DNA of 64,000 bases from an uncultured Bacilli bacterium (GCA_934129885.1 CAKOWU010000003.1:97029-161028); one strand, 5' to 3'; shown: positions 24,381 through 33,108, numbered from the stretch's first letter. Notes: generated by a model from the sequence alone, not told the origin. Numbers and translations are program-made.

Positions 24381-25925
24381 ATGAAAAAGAATTTTATTAG
24401 AATGAATAATAATCAAAAAGAGTTATCTCTAGGTAATTTTTGTCGAATTATTAAGCAACTTGCACAAAATAAAAGTTTTGCTAATCAAACAGAAATTTTT
24501 TATACTATTTTTGATACTTCTGACGTAAGTGATTCTACTATTAATAATTACTGTATTGGATATAGGGCAATTGGTAGTGAATTTAAAGAGACATATATAA
24601 AGAAACGAAAAAAGTATGAGAGAGGTGAAAATGTTTTTGATGATATAATAACGGGTCTTATGTCTATTTTAGATGCCGAAATATATCCTAGTTTAAGTCA
24701 TGAAGAGATACTTAATAAATTGAAAAATCATAGGAATATTTTAAAACTTAATTTAGATTTATATAATATCGCCAAAAATGATAGAACGGTTCCTAGCCAA
24801 TTTACTAAAAAAATTCATGCACAAATGAATGGTGAAGATGTATATGGGACGTTGTGTGAGTTTCTTTTATATATTGTTTTAGAAAAAAAACAACCAGTAT
24901 ATGTTTCTGAAACAAGGCAAGAGAGGATAGAGGGGCTACTTAATAAGACTAATATATCAGTATCTGAACTAGAAAAGTTTTTATCATTACAAATGAGAGA
25001 TGGTATAAATTATACTCATTCTTTAAAGACCTTAGCGAAAGAAGAAAATCCTTATGCTTGCTACGAAATGGGTATGATGGAGTATGAGGGTAAGATGACG
25101 GGAGAACCTAGGTATGTTAAGGCTTATGAATATTTTAAGGTGGCTGCTAAAAAGGAACACCCTAGGGCGAACTGGCTAATTGCACAGATGTTTTATCAAA
25201 AGCAGTTAGGCAGTTTAACAGACGAAGATAAAAGAACGGCCTATGAATATTTAAAAGCGGCCGAGAGGTTTGGAAGTGTGGCAGCACTTAATACTTTGGG
25301 TTTGTGCTATCTAGAAGGGTTAGTGCCTGATGAGACAAAAGATATAAAAAAGGCTATTAATTATTTTGAAAAAGCAATTGAATATGATTATGTATATGCT
25401 TATAATAATTTAGGGAAAATATATGAGAATAAAAAAGAATATAAAAAGGCTTTTGATTATTATTTAAAAAGTGCTTTGAAAGGTGAAAGCTGGGCATCAA
25501 ATAAAGTCGCAGAGTTTTACCGTTTAGGTAAGGGCACTGATAAGAATATGAAAGAGGCATATAAGTATTATGCTCTTTCGACGGAAGTTCCACTTAGTTT
25601 ACTTGATTTTTGGACTTATTATAATTTGGCTAAGTATTTTTATCAAAATGGTAATCACGCGGCAGGCGTAGAAAAAGATTTATCTAAAGCGATAGAATGT
25701 TATAAAAGAGCTATTTCAGGTAATGTTTATCCAGCCTATGAACAGCTTATATACATATATATAGATAAATATGTAGAAACTAAAAATACTTATTACATAG
25801 ATGAGATAAATGGTTATTTAAAGTGCCTTGCAAATAATGACTGCTATGATAAATGCATAGGTAAGATAAAAGAAAAAATGAAAAAAATAGAAAAATTTCA
25901 TATAGAGGTTGTACCCTATAATTAA
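24381..25925 (+). CDS. Sel1-like repeat protein
   Basis: Residues about 215-470 form a series of Sel1-like repeats (for example AYEYFKVAAKKEHPRANWLIAQMFY, ALNTLGLCYLEG, AYNNLGKIYENKKEYKKAFDYYLKSALKG), helical scaffolds for protein-protein contacts. The N-terminal 200 residues are a helical region I do not recognise, starting like a small DNA-binding domain (LGNFCRIIKQLAQNKSF) but without certainty. No signal peptide, so it is cytoplasmic. Monocistronic, with TTATTATAT and AGGTGTGATG just upstream. Confidence 0.8.
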   Translation: MKKNFIRMNNNQKELSLGNFCRIIKQLAQNKSFANQTEIFYTIFDTSDVSDSTINNYCIGYRAIGSEFKETYIKKRKKYERGENVFDDIITGLMSILDAEIYPSLSHEEILNKLKNHRNILKLNLDLYNIAKNDRTVPSQFTKKIHAQMNGEDVYGTLCEFLLYIVLEKKQPVYVSETRQERIEGLLNKTNISVSELEKFLSLQMRDGINYTHSLKTLAKEENPYACYEMGMMEYEGKMTGEPRYVKAYEYFKVAAKKEHPRANWLIAQMFYQKQLGSLTDEDKRTAYEYLKAAERFGSVAALNTLGLCYLEGLVPDETKDIKKAINYFEKAIEYDYVYAYNNLGKIYENKKEYKKAFDYYLKSALKGESWASNKVAEFYRLGKGTDKNMKEAYKYYALSTEVPLSLLDFWTYYNLAKYFYQNGNHAAGVEKDLSKAIECYKRAISGNVYPAYEQLIYIYIDKYVETKNTYYIDEINGYLKCLANNDCYDKCIGKIKEKMKKIEKFHIEVVPYN

Positions 25926-25933
25926 AGTTTTAA

Positions 25934-25974
25934 GTAAATGGGAATTAGGTTTTGTAATACCATTTGCTTTTTAA
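25934..25974 (+). terminator. Terminator of the Sel1 gene
   Basis: GTAAATGG pairs with CCATTTGC (one G-T pair) over an 18-base loop, followed by TTTTTAATTT. The long loop lowers confidence. Confidence 0.5.
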
Positions 25975-26074
25975 TTTGGCATTTTTTTGAGTGTTCGCTA
26001 GTTTTGAAAATAAATATATGTTAAAATGAGTTTGAATAAGAGAGTATATCTGGGTATAGAAGGAGGAAGTTAAT

Positions 26075-27277
26075 ATGGGCAATACAAAGATTAAGGTAGA
26101 AATTTTACCTAATTATTTTTTGAAAGATGACGGAACTTTTGATAAAAAGGGAGCAATGAAACAATCTGGACAGATTGCTGGTATTTGTTACAACAAAGAC
26201 GGCTTTTCAGCACTTAAAGATGAAGATGAGTCAAAGACTATGAAAAGAGTTTCTAGAACCCTTTATAGTGGTCATCACAGTGTTTTTGATCATGTTTTAA
26301 TTAATTTTAATTTGCAAAATTTACCAAAGGCTTTAGCAATGGTGCTTAATAATGAACATCAATATATGACAAGTGAGAAATCTGCGAGATACACTAAGGT
26401 AGAGAGAAAAGAAGGCTCTATTATTACTGAGGTAGAAGAAAAACTTTATAATAAATGGTTAAAGATATTTGAGATGAAGATAAAAGATAAATACGGTTCT
26501 TTGTATGGCGACGCAAAAATACATAAATTAGCACAAGAAAATGCTAGATATTTAGTTACTGTATTTATGCCAACTGAGATGATTTATTCTACTTCTTTTA
26601 GACAGATTAATTATCTGGTTTCTTGGATGTGGGAATATATAGAAAATGCTGATAAGAGTGATTATTTTGAAAGCAATTTAGCAAGTGCTATGGGAGCATT
26701 TATAAATGAACTTGATAGAGTAGGCGTTTTAGAGGAAGGCCTTCTTGATAACGAGAAACATAGAAAATTATCTTTATTTGGCAAGGAATTAGATAAAAAA
26801 GAAGAATATTTTGGAGATGTTTATTCTACAAATTATAGTGCAACACTTGCTTTTTTAGCACAAGCACAGAGACACAGAACGCTTGATTACCAAATGGAAA
26901 TGACGTATGATAATGGGTTTTATGTGCCACCAATTATTGCGGATGATCCAGCGCTTGTAGAAGAGTGGTTATGTGATATGTTTGATGTTAAAGAGGTAAT
27001 CCCGCAAGGCGAGCTGGTTAGAATTAATGAGATAGGTAAGTATGATGACTTTGTTTTGAAATGTAAAGAAAGATTATGTACTGATGCTCAACTTGAAATT
27101 ATGCAGCAGACTAAAGACACATTACTTAAATATAAAAATGCTTTAGAAGAGAAGAGCAGCCCACTTGCTTCTGATATAGAAAAATATACACATGGTGCGA
27201 GATGTACTTTCTTAGATTTTGAATGTAAATCACCCTGTAAAAACAAAGAGGGAAAGAGACTAGTTAGGAAAATTTAG
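26075..27277 (+). CDS. thyX: Flavin-dependent thymidylate synthase (long ThyX form)
   Basis: Makes dTMP from dUMP using FAD and methylene-tetrahydrofolate. At 400 residues it is nearly twice the classical ThyX. The motif residues are divided: LNNEHQYMTSEKSARYTK near residue 100 looks like the NExSxRY half, and QAQRHRTLDYQ near residue 268 supplies RHR. HHSVFDH near residue 70 is also typical. The C-terminus has cysteines (RCTFLDFECKSPCKNK) that may bind metal. An AGAAGGAGGAAG ribosome site precedes the ATG. It is followed one base later by thymidylate kinase, the next pathway step. Confidence 0.88.
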   Translation: MGNTKIKVEILPNYFLKDDGTFDKKGAMKQSGQIAGICYNKDGFSALKDEDESKTMKRVSRTLYSGHHSVFDHVLINFNLQNLPKALAMVLNNEHQYMTSEKSARYTKVERKEGSIITEVEEKLYNKWLKIFEMKIKDKYGSLYGDAKIHKLAQENARYLVTVFMPTEMIYSTSFRQINYLVSWMWEYIENADKSDYFESNLASAMGAFINELDRVGVLEEGLLDNEKHRKLSLFGKELDKKEEYFGDVYSTNYSATLAFLAQAQRHRTLDYQMEMTYDNGFYVPPIIADDPALVEEWLCDMFDVKEVIPQGELVRINEIGKYDDFVLKCKERLCTDAQLEIMQQTKDTLLKYKNALEEKSSPLASDIEKYTHGARCTFLDFECKSPCKNKEGKRLVRKI

Positions 27278-27278
27278 T

Positions 27279-27956
27279 ATGGAAATAGGAAAACTTATTG
27301 TTATGGAGGGTGCTTGTGATGGTATCGGGAAAACAACACAATATAAATTACTTAAAGAGCATCTTTTAAAAGACGGTAAAATGGTGGTTAGTCATCATTT
27401 TCCCTCTTACGGTACTTATCAAGGCGCAGCAGTAGAACATTATTTAAAAGGAAATTTTGGAGCTCCAAAAGATTTGTCCCCATATTTTATAAATAGTTTG
27501 TATGCTGTAGATAGAGGAGTAACCTGGCATAATGAGTTAAAAAAGCCATATGACGATGGAAGTGTTATTTTACTCGATAGGTATACAACATCTAGTTTGA
27601 TTTATCAGTCGGCTTTAATAGAAGATACCGAAGATAAAAAATCATTTATTAATTATGTTTTAGATTTTGAATATCAAAAAATGGGAATAAAGGCTCCAGA
27701 TGAGGTTATTTTTCTTCATGCACCTTTTGATTTAGTGACGGAAATGCGTAATGCAAGAAAAGAAAATGAGGGACTTGCAAATGATGTTCATGAGGGCAAC
27801 CTTGAATTTATGAGAAAAGTTTATGAAAGTGCTTTGTTTGTGGCTGATTATCTTTCTTGGAATAAAATAGAATGCAATGACGGGGAGAAAATGAGAGACC
27901 GCGAAGATATACATGAGGAAATTTATAGCCATATTCTTCGCAAAAATTTTAGATAA
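27279..27956 (+). CDS. tmk: Thymidylate kinase
   Basis: Phosphorylates dTMP to dTDP. P-loop EGACDGIGKTTQ near residue 10 has one extra residue compared with the usual EGxDGxGKTT. The DRY motif (LLDRYTTSS, about residue 104) and the FLHAP segment place it in the family. The typical lid arginines are less clear. 225 residues. It sits one base after thyX, so synthesis and phosphorylation of dTMP are co-expressed. Confidence 0.88.
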   Translation: MEIGKLIVMEGACDGIGKTTQYKLLKEHLLKDGKMVVSHHFPSYGTYQGAAVEHYLKGNFGAPKDLSPYFINSLYAVDRGVTWHNELKKPYDDGSVILLDRYTTSSLIYQSALIEDTEDKKSFINYVLDFEYQKMGIKAPDEVIFLHAPFDLVTEMRNARKENEGLANDVHEGNLEFMRKVYESALFVADYLSWNKIECNDGEKMRDREDIHEEIYSHILRKNFR

Positions 27957-27964
27957 CACGCACC

Positions 27965-27993
27965 TTGTACTTAAAGGCGAATTTTGGTATAAT
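27965..27993 (+). promoter_or_regulatory. Promoter of lysS
   Basis: TTGTAC (27965-27970), a 17-base spacer and TATAAT (27988-27993). This places the transcript start near 28000 and supports the GTG at 28022 as the lysS start. Confidence 0.75.
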
Positions 27994-28021
27994 TGATGTT
28001 GTATTTAAAGGAAGTGATTTT

Positions 28022-29935
28022 GTGAGAGAATTTACAGAACAAGAAATGGTAAGAAGAGGTAAACTTGCTAAAATAAGTGAACTTGGTATTGATCCTTTTG
28101 GTCATAGTTTTAAAAGAACTGGGTTTGCTTTAGATATTAAAGAGAAATATGCACCTATAGAACATGATGAATTTGAGAATATTAACGATGAATATATAGT
28201 AGCCGGTAGAATTATGTTTATTAGAAAAATGGGTAAAGCATCATTTTTCACTATTAAAGATAAAACTGGATCTATTCAAATATATATATCAATAAATGAT
28301 ATTGGAGAAGAGGCTTATACTTTATTTAAGTCTGCTGATATCGGCGATATTGTTGGTGTACGTGGTAAAGTTATGAAAACTAGAACTGGCGAGGTAACTT
28401 TAAAATGTCTTGAATATACTCATTTAGTTAAGTCATTAAGACCCCTACCAGAAAAGTTTCATGGTCTTACTGATGTTGAAGAAAGATTTAGAAGACGTTA
28501 CGTTGATTTAATAATTAATGATGAGGCTCGTGATGTCGCGTTTATGCGTCCTAAAATCATTAGATGCATTAGAGATTTTATGGATGGTGAAGGCTTTACT
28601 GAAGTAGAAACTCCAATACTTTCTACTTTACTTACTGGTGCGGCCGCTAGACCATTTATTACACACCATAATGCTCAAAATTTGGATATGTATTTAAGAA
28701 TTGCGACAGAACTTCCATTAAAAAGATTACTTGTAGGTGGTATGGAAGCCGTTTATGAAATAGGTAGAATATTTAGAAATGAGGGTATGGATACTAGACA
28801 TAATCCAGAGTTTACGACGCTTGAGGCTTATCTTGCTTACTCTGATTTAGACGGTATGATGGATCTTACCGAGAGAATGTTTAGAAAAATTGCGGAAGAA
28901 GTTACTCATAAACAAGTTTATAATTGGTATGGTAATACTATTAGTATTGAAAAGCCTTTTAGAAGAATCAGTATGGTAGATGCTATTAAAGAAAAAACTG
29001 GTATTGATTTTAAACAAAATATGTCTTTAGATGAAGTTTTAACTTTGGCGGATGAACATAATATTGTTTATGAAGAACATCAAAAGAGTTTTGGACATAT
29101 TGTTAATTTATTTTTTGAAAAATATGTAGAAGAAACATTAATAGAGCCTACTTTCTTATATGGACATCCTATTGAAATTTCACCACTTACTAAAAAAGAT
29201 CCGGAAGATGAGAGATTTACTCAAAGATTTGAATTATTTGTAGGTGGTAAGGAACTAGCCAATGCTTATACTGAACTAAATGATCCTATCGATCAGTTAG
29301 AGAGGTTTGAGGCGCAACTTGAAGAGAAAGATCTTGGAAACGATGAGGCGAATGATATTGATATGGACTTTGTTGAAGCTCTTGAGTATGGTATGCCTCC
29401 TGCGGGCGGTATAGGCTATGGAATAGATAGGATGATTATGTTCTTCTTAGAACAAGATACTATTAGAGAAGTTCTTTTATTCCCAACTATGAAACCATTA
29501 AACGATGCGAAAGGTACTTTGAATACTACTAGAAAAGAAGATGTAAAGCCTAAAACTATAGATTTTTCTAAAGTAGAAATTGAACCTTTATTTGAAGACT
29601 TTGTAGATTTTGATACTTTCAGTAAATCTGATTTTAGAGCTGTAAAGGTTAAAGACTGCATAGCAGTACCAAAATCAAAAAAGTTACTTCAGTTTACACT
29701 TGATGACGGAACTGGAACAGACCGCACTATTTTAAGTGGTATTCATGCATATTATGAACCGGAAGAACTTATTGGCAAGACTTGTGTAGCGATTACAAAT
29801 CTTCCACCAAGGCCAATGATGGGAATTGATTCTTGTGGTATGCTTATAAGCGCAGTTCATTCAGAAGAAGGAGAAGAGAGACTTAACCTTTTAATGGTTG
29901 ATGATAGCATTCCTGCTGGTGCAAAATTATATTAG
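28022..29935 (+). CDS. lysS: Lysyl-tRNA synthetase (class II) with C-terminal tRNA-binding domain
   Basis: The N-terminal OB fold (about residues 45-160) is followed by the class II core: motif 2 FRNEGMDTRHNPEFTTLE and motif 3 GYGIDRMIMFF, which end near residue 495. An additional domain of about 105 residues follows (from FRAVKVKDC to GAKLY), resembling the EMAP-II/Trbp111 tRNA-binding OB fold known from the C-terminus of MetRS (KTCVAITNLPPRPMMG, GMLISA). GTG 28022 is chosen because AAAGGAAG precedes it; an in-frame ATG-like extension to 27965 would include the promoter. A terminator follows. Confidence 0.95.
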   Translation: MREFTEQEMVRRGKLAKISELGIDPFGHSFKRTGFALDIKEKYAPIEHDEFENINDEYIVAGRIMFIRKMGKASFFTIKDKTGSIQIYISINDIGEEAYTLFKSADIGDIVGVRGKVMKTRTGEVTLKCLEYTHLVKSLRPLPEKFHGLTDVEERFRRRYVDLIINDEARDVAFMRPKIIRCIRDFMDGEGFTEVETPILSTLLTGAAARPFITHHNAQNLDMYLRIATELPLKRLLVGGMEAVYEIGRIFRNEGMDTRHNPEFTTLEAYLAYSDLDGMMDLTERMFRKIAEEVTHKQVYNWYGNTISIEKPFRRISMVDAIKEKTGIDFKQNMSLDEVLTLADEHNIVYEEHQKSFGHIVNLFFEKYVEETLIEPTFLYGHPIEISPLTKKDPEDERFTQRFELFVGGKELANAYTELNDPIDQLERFEAQLEEKDLGNDEANDIDMDFVEALEYGMPPAGGIGYGIDRMIMFFLEQDTIREVLLFPTMKPLNDAKGTLNTTRKEDVKPKTIDFSKVEIEPLFEDFVDFDTFSKSDFRAVKVKDCIAVPKSKKLLQFTLDDGTGTDRTILSGIHAYYEPEELIGKTCVAITNLPPRPMMGIDSCGMLISAVHSEEGEERLNLLMVDDSIPAGAKLY

Positions 29936-29961
29936 GTAAGAGTAAAACTCTTGCTTTTTTT
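29936..29961 (+). terminator. Terminator of lysS
   Basis: AAGAGT, AAA loop, ACTCTT, then GCTTTTTTT. Confidence 0.75.
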
Positions 29962-29987
29962 ATTAAATACGAAAGGAAAATATAAAT

Positions 29988-30317
29988 ATGATAAAGGAAA
30001 TAAGAGATATAAACTTATATTTTGAGGGAGTAATACAAAATATAGATATCATATTAAATAATGATTTTTATAAAAATAAAGATAATTTAATTATTGTTAA
30101 AAATAGCATTATAAAATGGTATGATAGTTATAAAACTCACCTAACATTAAAACAAATTAACCCAGAAGAATTAAAAAATCTTGATCTAGAGATCACTGAC
30201 TTTTTTGCAGACTATGTAGAAACAGAACCAGTGAACGAAAATTATGCTGAAAGGCTATCATATGACTTTGATGAGTTAGAAAGATATTGGAAAGATGAAA
30301 TGCTAGAAAATAATTGA
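29988..30317 (+). CDS. Small acidic protein of unknown function
   Basis: A 109-residue hydrophilic, acidic, predicted helical protein with no signal or membrane segment. I do not recognise it. The ATG has a GAAAGGAAAATATAA ribosome site. Base use is A-rich on the coding strand, unlike lysS before it but like the SipW-type gene after it. It may therefore belong to the accessory island that begins here. Confidence 0.65.
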   Translation: MIKEIRDINLYFEGVIQNIDIILNNDFYKNKDNLIIVKNSIIKWYDSYKTHLTLKQINPEELKNLDLEITDFFADYVETEPVNENYAERLSYDFDELERYWKDEMLENN

Positions 30318-30404
30318 AATATATGTTGGGGTATTTACATCATCCTTGTTTTTTGATATTATTATAACAGAATTGCTAAAGAGTAGTTAAATATTATCAA
30401 CGAC

Positions 30405-30431
30405 TAACGTATAACTGTATATTATACGTTA
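30405..30431. repeat. Palindromic element, left copy of inverted pair 1
   Basis: TAACGTATAA-CTGTATA-TTATACGTTA: 10-base perfect arms around a 7-base asymmetric centre. The first 24 bases are repeated exactly in inverse orientation at 30527-30550. Arm and spacer lengths resemble core sites of tyrosine recombinases. Confidence 0.85.
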
Positions 30432-30526
30432 ATTATCTGCCTATTTTAATAGTAATGAGTAGCTCTCTTTACTTTTTTTGTTATCTAAAACGTAATATTA
30501 TTGAGTGATATACCTCTATTCACTGT
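30429..30526. promoter_or_regulatory. 98-bp segment between inverted repeats (possible invertible switch)
   Basis: Bounded by identical 24-base inverted repeats and placed directly before the surface protein gene at 30577. It contains AT-rich promoter-like boxes (TAATAT near 30493, GATATA near 30506) but no clear consensus promoter in either orientation. Inversion is inferred from geometry alone. Confidence 0.45.
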
Positions 30527-30550
30527 CGTATAATATACAGTTATACGTTA
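30527..30550. repeat. Palindromic element, right copy of inverted pair 1
   Basis: CGTATAATATACAGTTATACGTTA, exact reverse complement of 30405-30428; ends 26 bases before the start codon at 30577. Confidence 0.85.
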
Positions 30551-30576
30551 ATAGTGAGAGGGAAAAAGTATATTGT

Positions 30577-31986
30577 ATGAAGAAATTGAAAAACTTATCT
30601 AATTTTCAAAAGAAAAATCTAATAATAGGGGGCTTAATGGCAGTAGTGCTTGTTATGGCAGTGGGATATGCGGCTTTCGCAAGTAGTTTAAAGATATCTG
30701 GTACATCTAATATATCTACATCATGGAATATATCAATCACAGACATTACTACTAGTAATAAAGTCGGTAGTGCATCAGTAAGTGGCACACCTGAACACAG
30801 TGGACTTACCGCATCTTTTAATACTAATTTAGTATTACCAGGGGACTCTATAACTTATAATATTAAGGTAGAAAATAAAGGAAACCTAAATGCCAAACTT
30901 AATAAAATAACCCTAAAAAAAGATAATAATTCTGCGATATTATTTGAAACAAGTGGTATAAAAGAAGGTGATGTCTTAAAACAAGGTACATCTTCTACAT
31001 TGTCAGTAAAAGTAACTTATAGTAATAGCGTTACCTCACAACCTACTAATCTAGATGCATCTCTAACAGTTACATTAGACTTTGTCCAAAGTGACGGAAG
31101 TAGTGGTAGTACTGGTGGAGATACTAGTAATGCTGCCGCAGAAATGTTAAAAGCAAAAGTAGTTACCAGCGGTGACGGACTCTACACTGATTCTACCGAA
31201 GCAGGTAGATACATTTATAGAGGCGCAGCACCTGATAACTATATCCAACTAGGAGATGATATGTATAGAATCATTGCAGTAGAAAGTGATAATACTTTAA
31301 AGGTAATAAAAAATGGTAGTATAGGTTATAGAGAATTTGATAGTCAAGGTTATCGTGATGAAACTAGCAATGGTGCCGGAGGAACTTATTGTGCACAGGC
31401 TGATGATTTCGGATGTAATGCTTGGGCAACAAGTGGTAATTTTGTAAATGGAAAATATAGTGGCATAGTCCTTAAAGATGCTGAGCTTAATACATATTTA
31501 AATAATGATTGGTACAATACCTTGAATTATGGTAATTTAATAACATTCCATACATGGCATGTTGGATCAGTAAATGGCAACGAAACTAATTTACAAATTA
31601 GTGTTAATGAGGAAAAAAAGTATACATGGAGCGGTAAAATTGGACTTATGGGTGCGACAGATTATGTAAAAGCCAGTACTAATTCCGCATGTAGTAGTGT
31701 ATCTTCTTACCTTTTGGAGAAAACTTGCTATGAAAACAGTGATATTCATAACTGGATATATAAAGATATTGGTGTAGATTGGATATGGACGATTACGCCG
31801 ACTGTTTACGATACGTTCGGTGTCTGGTTGGTGGTCAGTAACGATGGCGGCAGACTTGGCATTAGCGACGACGGCGGAGTTGCGGCCGGTGCGAATGGCG
31901 TAGCCCCAGTATTCTTCTTAAATTCTAATATAACCCTATCTGGAACAGGAACTAGTTCTGACCCATATATTCCGACATTAAGTTAA
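30577..31986 (+). CDS. SipW-type surface protein with variable C-type-lectin-like domain
   Basis: The 469-residue product has a basic N-terminus and a helix ending GYAAFASSLKISG, the pattern of SipW-dependent (TasA/camelysin-like) signal peptides. A beta-rich module follows at about residues 40-175 (VLPGDSITYNIKVENKGNLNAKL), then a linker. A C-terminal domain runs from RYIYRGAAPDNYIQLGDDMYRIIAV to NGVAPVFFL. Codons 31786-31911 are GC-rich and variable-looking. ATG 30577 follows GAGAGGG; an in-frame GTG at 30505 lies inside the repeat region and is rejected. Relatives: the partial gene ending at 568, the broken copies at 35414 and 62674, and a module of the protein at 39469. Confidence 0.85.
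   Translation: MKKLKNLSNFQKKNLIIGGLMAVVLVMAVGYAAFASSLKISGTSNISTSWNISITDITTSNKVGSASVSGTPEHSGLTASFNTNLVLPGDSITYNIKVENKGNLNAKLNKITLKKDNNSAILFETSGIKEGDVLKQGTSSTLSVKVTYSNSVTSQPTNLDASLTVTLDFVQSDGSSGSTGGDTSNAAAEMLKAKVVTSGDGLYTDSTEAGRYIYRGAAPDNYIQLGDDMYRIIAVESDNTLKVIKNGSIGYREFDSQGYRDETSNGAGGTYCAQADDFGCNAWATSGNFVNGKYSGIVLKDAELNTYLNNDWYNTLNYGNLITFHTWHVGSVNGNETNLQISVNEEKKYTWSGKIGLMGATDYVKASTNSACSSVSSYLLEKTCYENSDIHNWIYKDIGVDWIWTITPTVYDTFGVWLVVSNDGGRLGISDDGGVAAGANGVAPVFFLNSNITLSGTGTSSDPYIPTLS
31786..31911 (+). other. GC-rich variable-looking codon island (VR2 candidate)
   Basis: Hand count gives about 59% GC for 31789-31908 in a gene that is otherwise about one third GC. Codons such as GGC, GCG, GCC, GAC and GTG are rare in the neighbouring genes. 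Edge motifs TGGACGATTACGCCG and GGCGTAGCCCCAGT match those of VR1 at positions that differ only where a template A could have been. The interior is three codons longer than VR1. Confidence 0.5.
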
Positions 31987-31998
31987 TAATTATATTTT

Positions 31999-32036
31999 AA
32001 AGGTAAAAGTATATTTATGCTTTTATCTTTTTTTTA
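31999..32036 (+). terminator. Terminator of the SipW-type gene
   Basis: AAAGGTAAAAG pairs with CTTTTATCTTT (one G-T pair), followed by a T run. Confidence 0.75.
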
Positions 32037-32067
32037 ATTATGCTATACTTTGTATGGTGATACTATT

Positions 32068-32508
32068 ATGAATAAAGGTTTTACATTAATTGAACTTATC
32101 GCAGTAATTTTTATTATTGCTTTACTAGGTATGGTAACAGTCCCAATGATTGTAGGTATGCTTAATAATTCTAAAGAAAAAATGTTTGTTACAAATGTAA
32201 AGGAACTTATTTCTATCGCAGAACAAGATGTAACAGAAAACTCTAGAAGTTGTAAGTCAGACGATAATACTTCTTGTTTGTATACACTTACGTATGCAGA
32301 TGATAAAAGTGTATTTACATTTGGTAATGAGAAATTAAACTTTTCAGGAACTATCTTAAAAGGAAGTGGTAGCATTATTATTGATATGAACGGGAAACCG
32401 AAAGAAGTCAATATATGGAACGGCGATCTAAATAAGTGTGCAGTACTACTGGGTGACAGTGTAGTTATAAATGAAGAAGTTACGAAGAAAAATGAATGTA
32501 TTTCTTAG
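32068..32508 (+). CDS. Prepilin-like (pseudopilin) protein
   Basis: The type IV prepilin signal MNKG/FTLIELIAVIFIIALLG is at the extreme N-terminus, with Glu at position 5 of the mature form. Prepilin peptidase should cut after glycine. The globular part of about 115 residues has cysteines at SRSCKSDDNTSC, KCAV and NEC, probably disulfides outside the cell. ATG 32068 is chosen over 32050 because GGTGA lies 7 bases upstream and a TATACT box at about 32043 would place the transcript start after 32050. No pilus assembly genes are in the window. Confidence 0.85.
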   Translation: MNKGFTLIELIAVIFIIALLGMVTVPMIVGMLNNSKEKMFVTNVKELISIAEQDVTENSRSCKSDDNTSCLYTLTYADDKSVFTFGNEKLNFSGTILKGSGSIIIDMNGKPKEVNIWNGDLNKCAVLLGDSVVINEEVTKKNECIS

Positions 32509-32577
32509 TAATTTTTTTGTAATATTTTAATTTCTTCTCTAATATAATTTATTAGATTTGTTACTAGGAGGGATTAA

Positions 32578-33093
32578 ATGATTAATAAAAAAAGTTTATG
32601 GTTTTTAACTCTATTTAGTTTGATTTTAGTATTAAGCGTATATTATATTACAATGCCTAATGAATTATTATTAACGGCGAATATGAATAATAAAAAAGAT
32701 ATAGAAAGCACAAAAAAAGTTTCAGCCGAAGCAGATGCTGATACTGAAAGTGCGGAATTGGTGGCTCTTCGGGTGGAGTCTGATGAGAAGATGTTAGATG
32801 AGATGACAGAACTTAAAACAGTTTTAACAAACTCTAAATCTACAGCAGAAGAGAAAAATGAGGCATTAACAAAGATGCAAAATCTTAACAAAAACAAAGG
32901 TACCGAAGAACAAATAGAAGAAAATATAAAAAATACTAACAATGTGGATGCCTTTGTAAAGATAGAAAATTCTGATGTTACGGTAGTTATCGACAGCACG
33001 AAACACGATAAAAAGATTGCAAACGAGATTATGAAAACTGTTCAAAATTCGTTTGATACTACGGTAAATATTACTGTTAAATTCCAAAAATGA
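32578..33093 (+). CDS. spoIIIAH: SpoIIIAH-like protein
   Basis: In endospore formers SpoIIIAH sits in the mother-cell membrane and pairs with SpoIIQ to make the feeding channel. The product has an N-terminal membrane helix (SLWFLTLFSLILVLSVYYIT), a charged linker, and a C-terminal ring-building-like domain. That domain shows the family pattern MLDEMTELKTVL...EKNEALTKM, EEQIEENIKNTN and FVKIENSDVTVVI. The rest of the spoIIIA operon is not adjacent. An AGGAGGGATTAA ribosome site precedes the ATG. It is followed by gerE on the same strand. Confidence 0.8.
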   Translation: MINKKSLWFLTLFSLILVLSVYYITMPNELLLTANMNNKKDIESTKKVSAEADADTESAELVALRVESDEKMLDEMTELKTVLTNSKSTAEEKNEALTKMQNLNKNKGTEEQIEENIKNTNNVDAFVKIENSDVTVVIDSTKHDKKIANEIMKTVQNSFDTTVNITVKFQK

Positions 33094-33107
33094 TTTTGGA
33101 ATTTTTT
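33081..33107 (+). terminator. Terminator of spoIIIAH-like gene
   Basis: ATTCCAAAA pairs perfectly with TTTTGGAAT followed by TTTTT; the stop codon is in the loop. Confidence 0.85.
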
Positions 33108-33108
33108 C

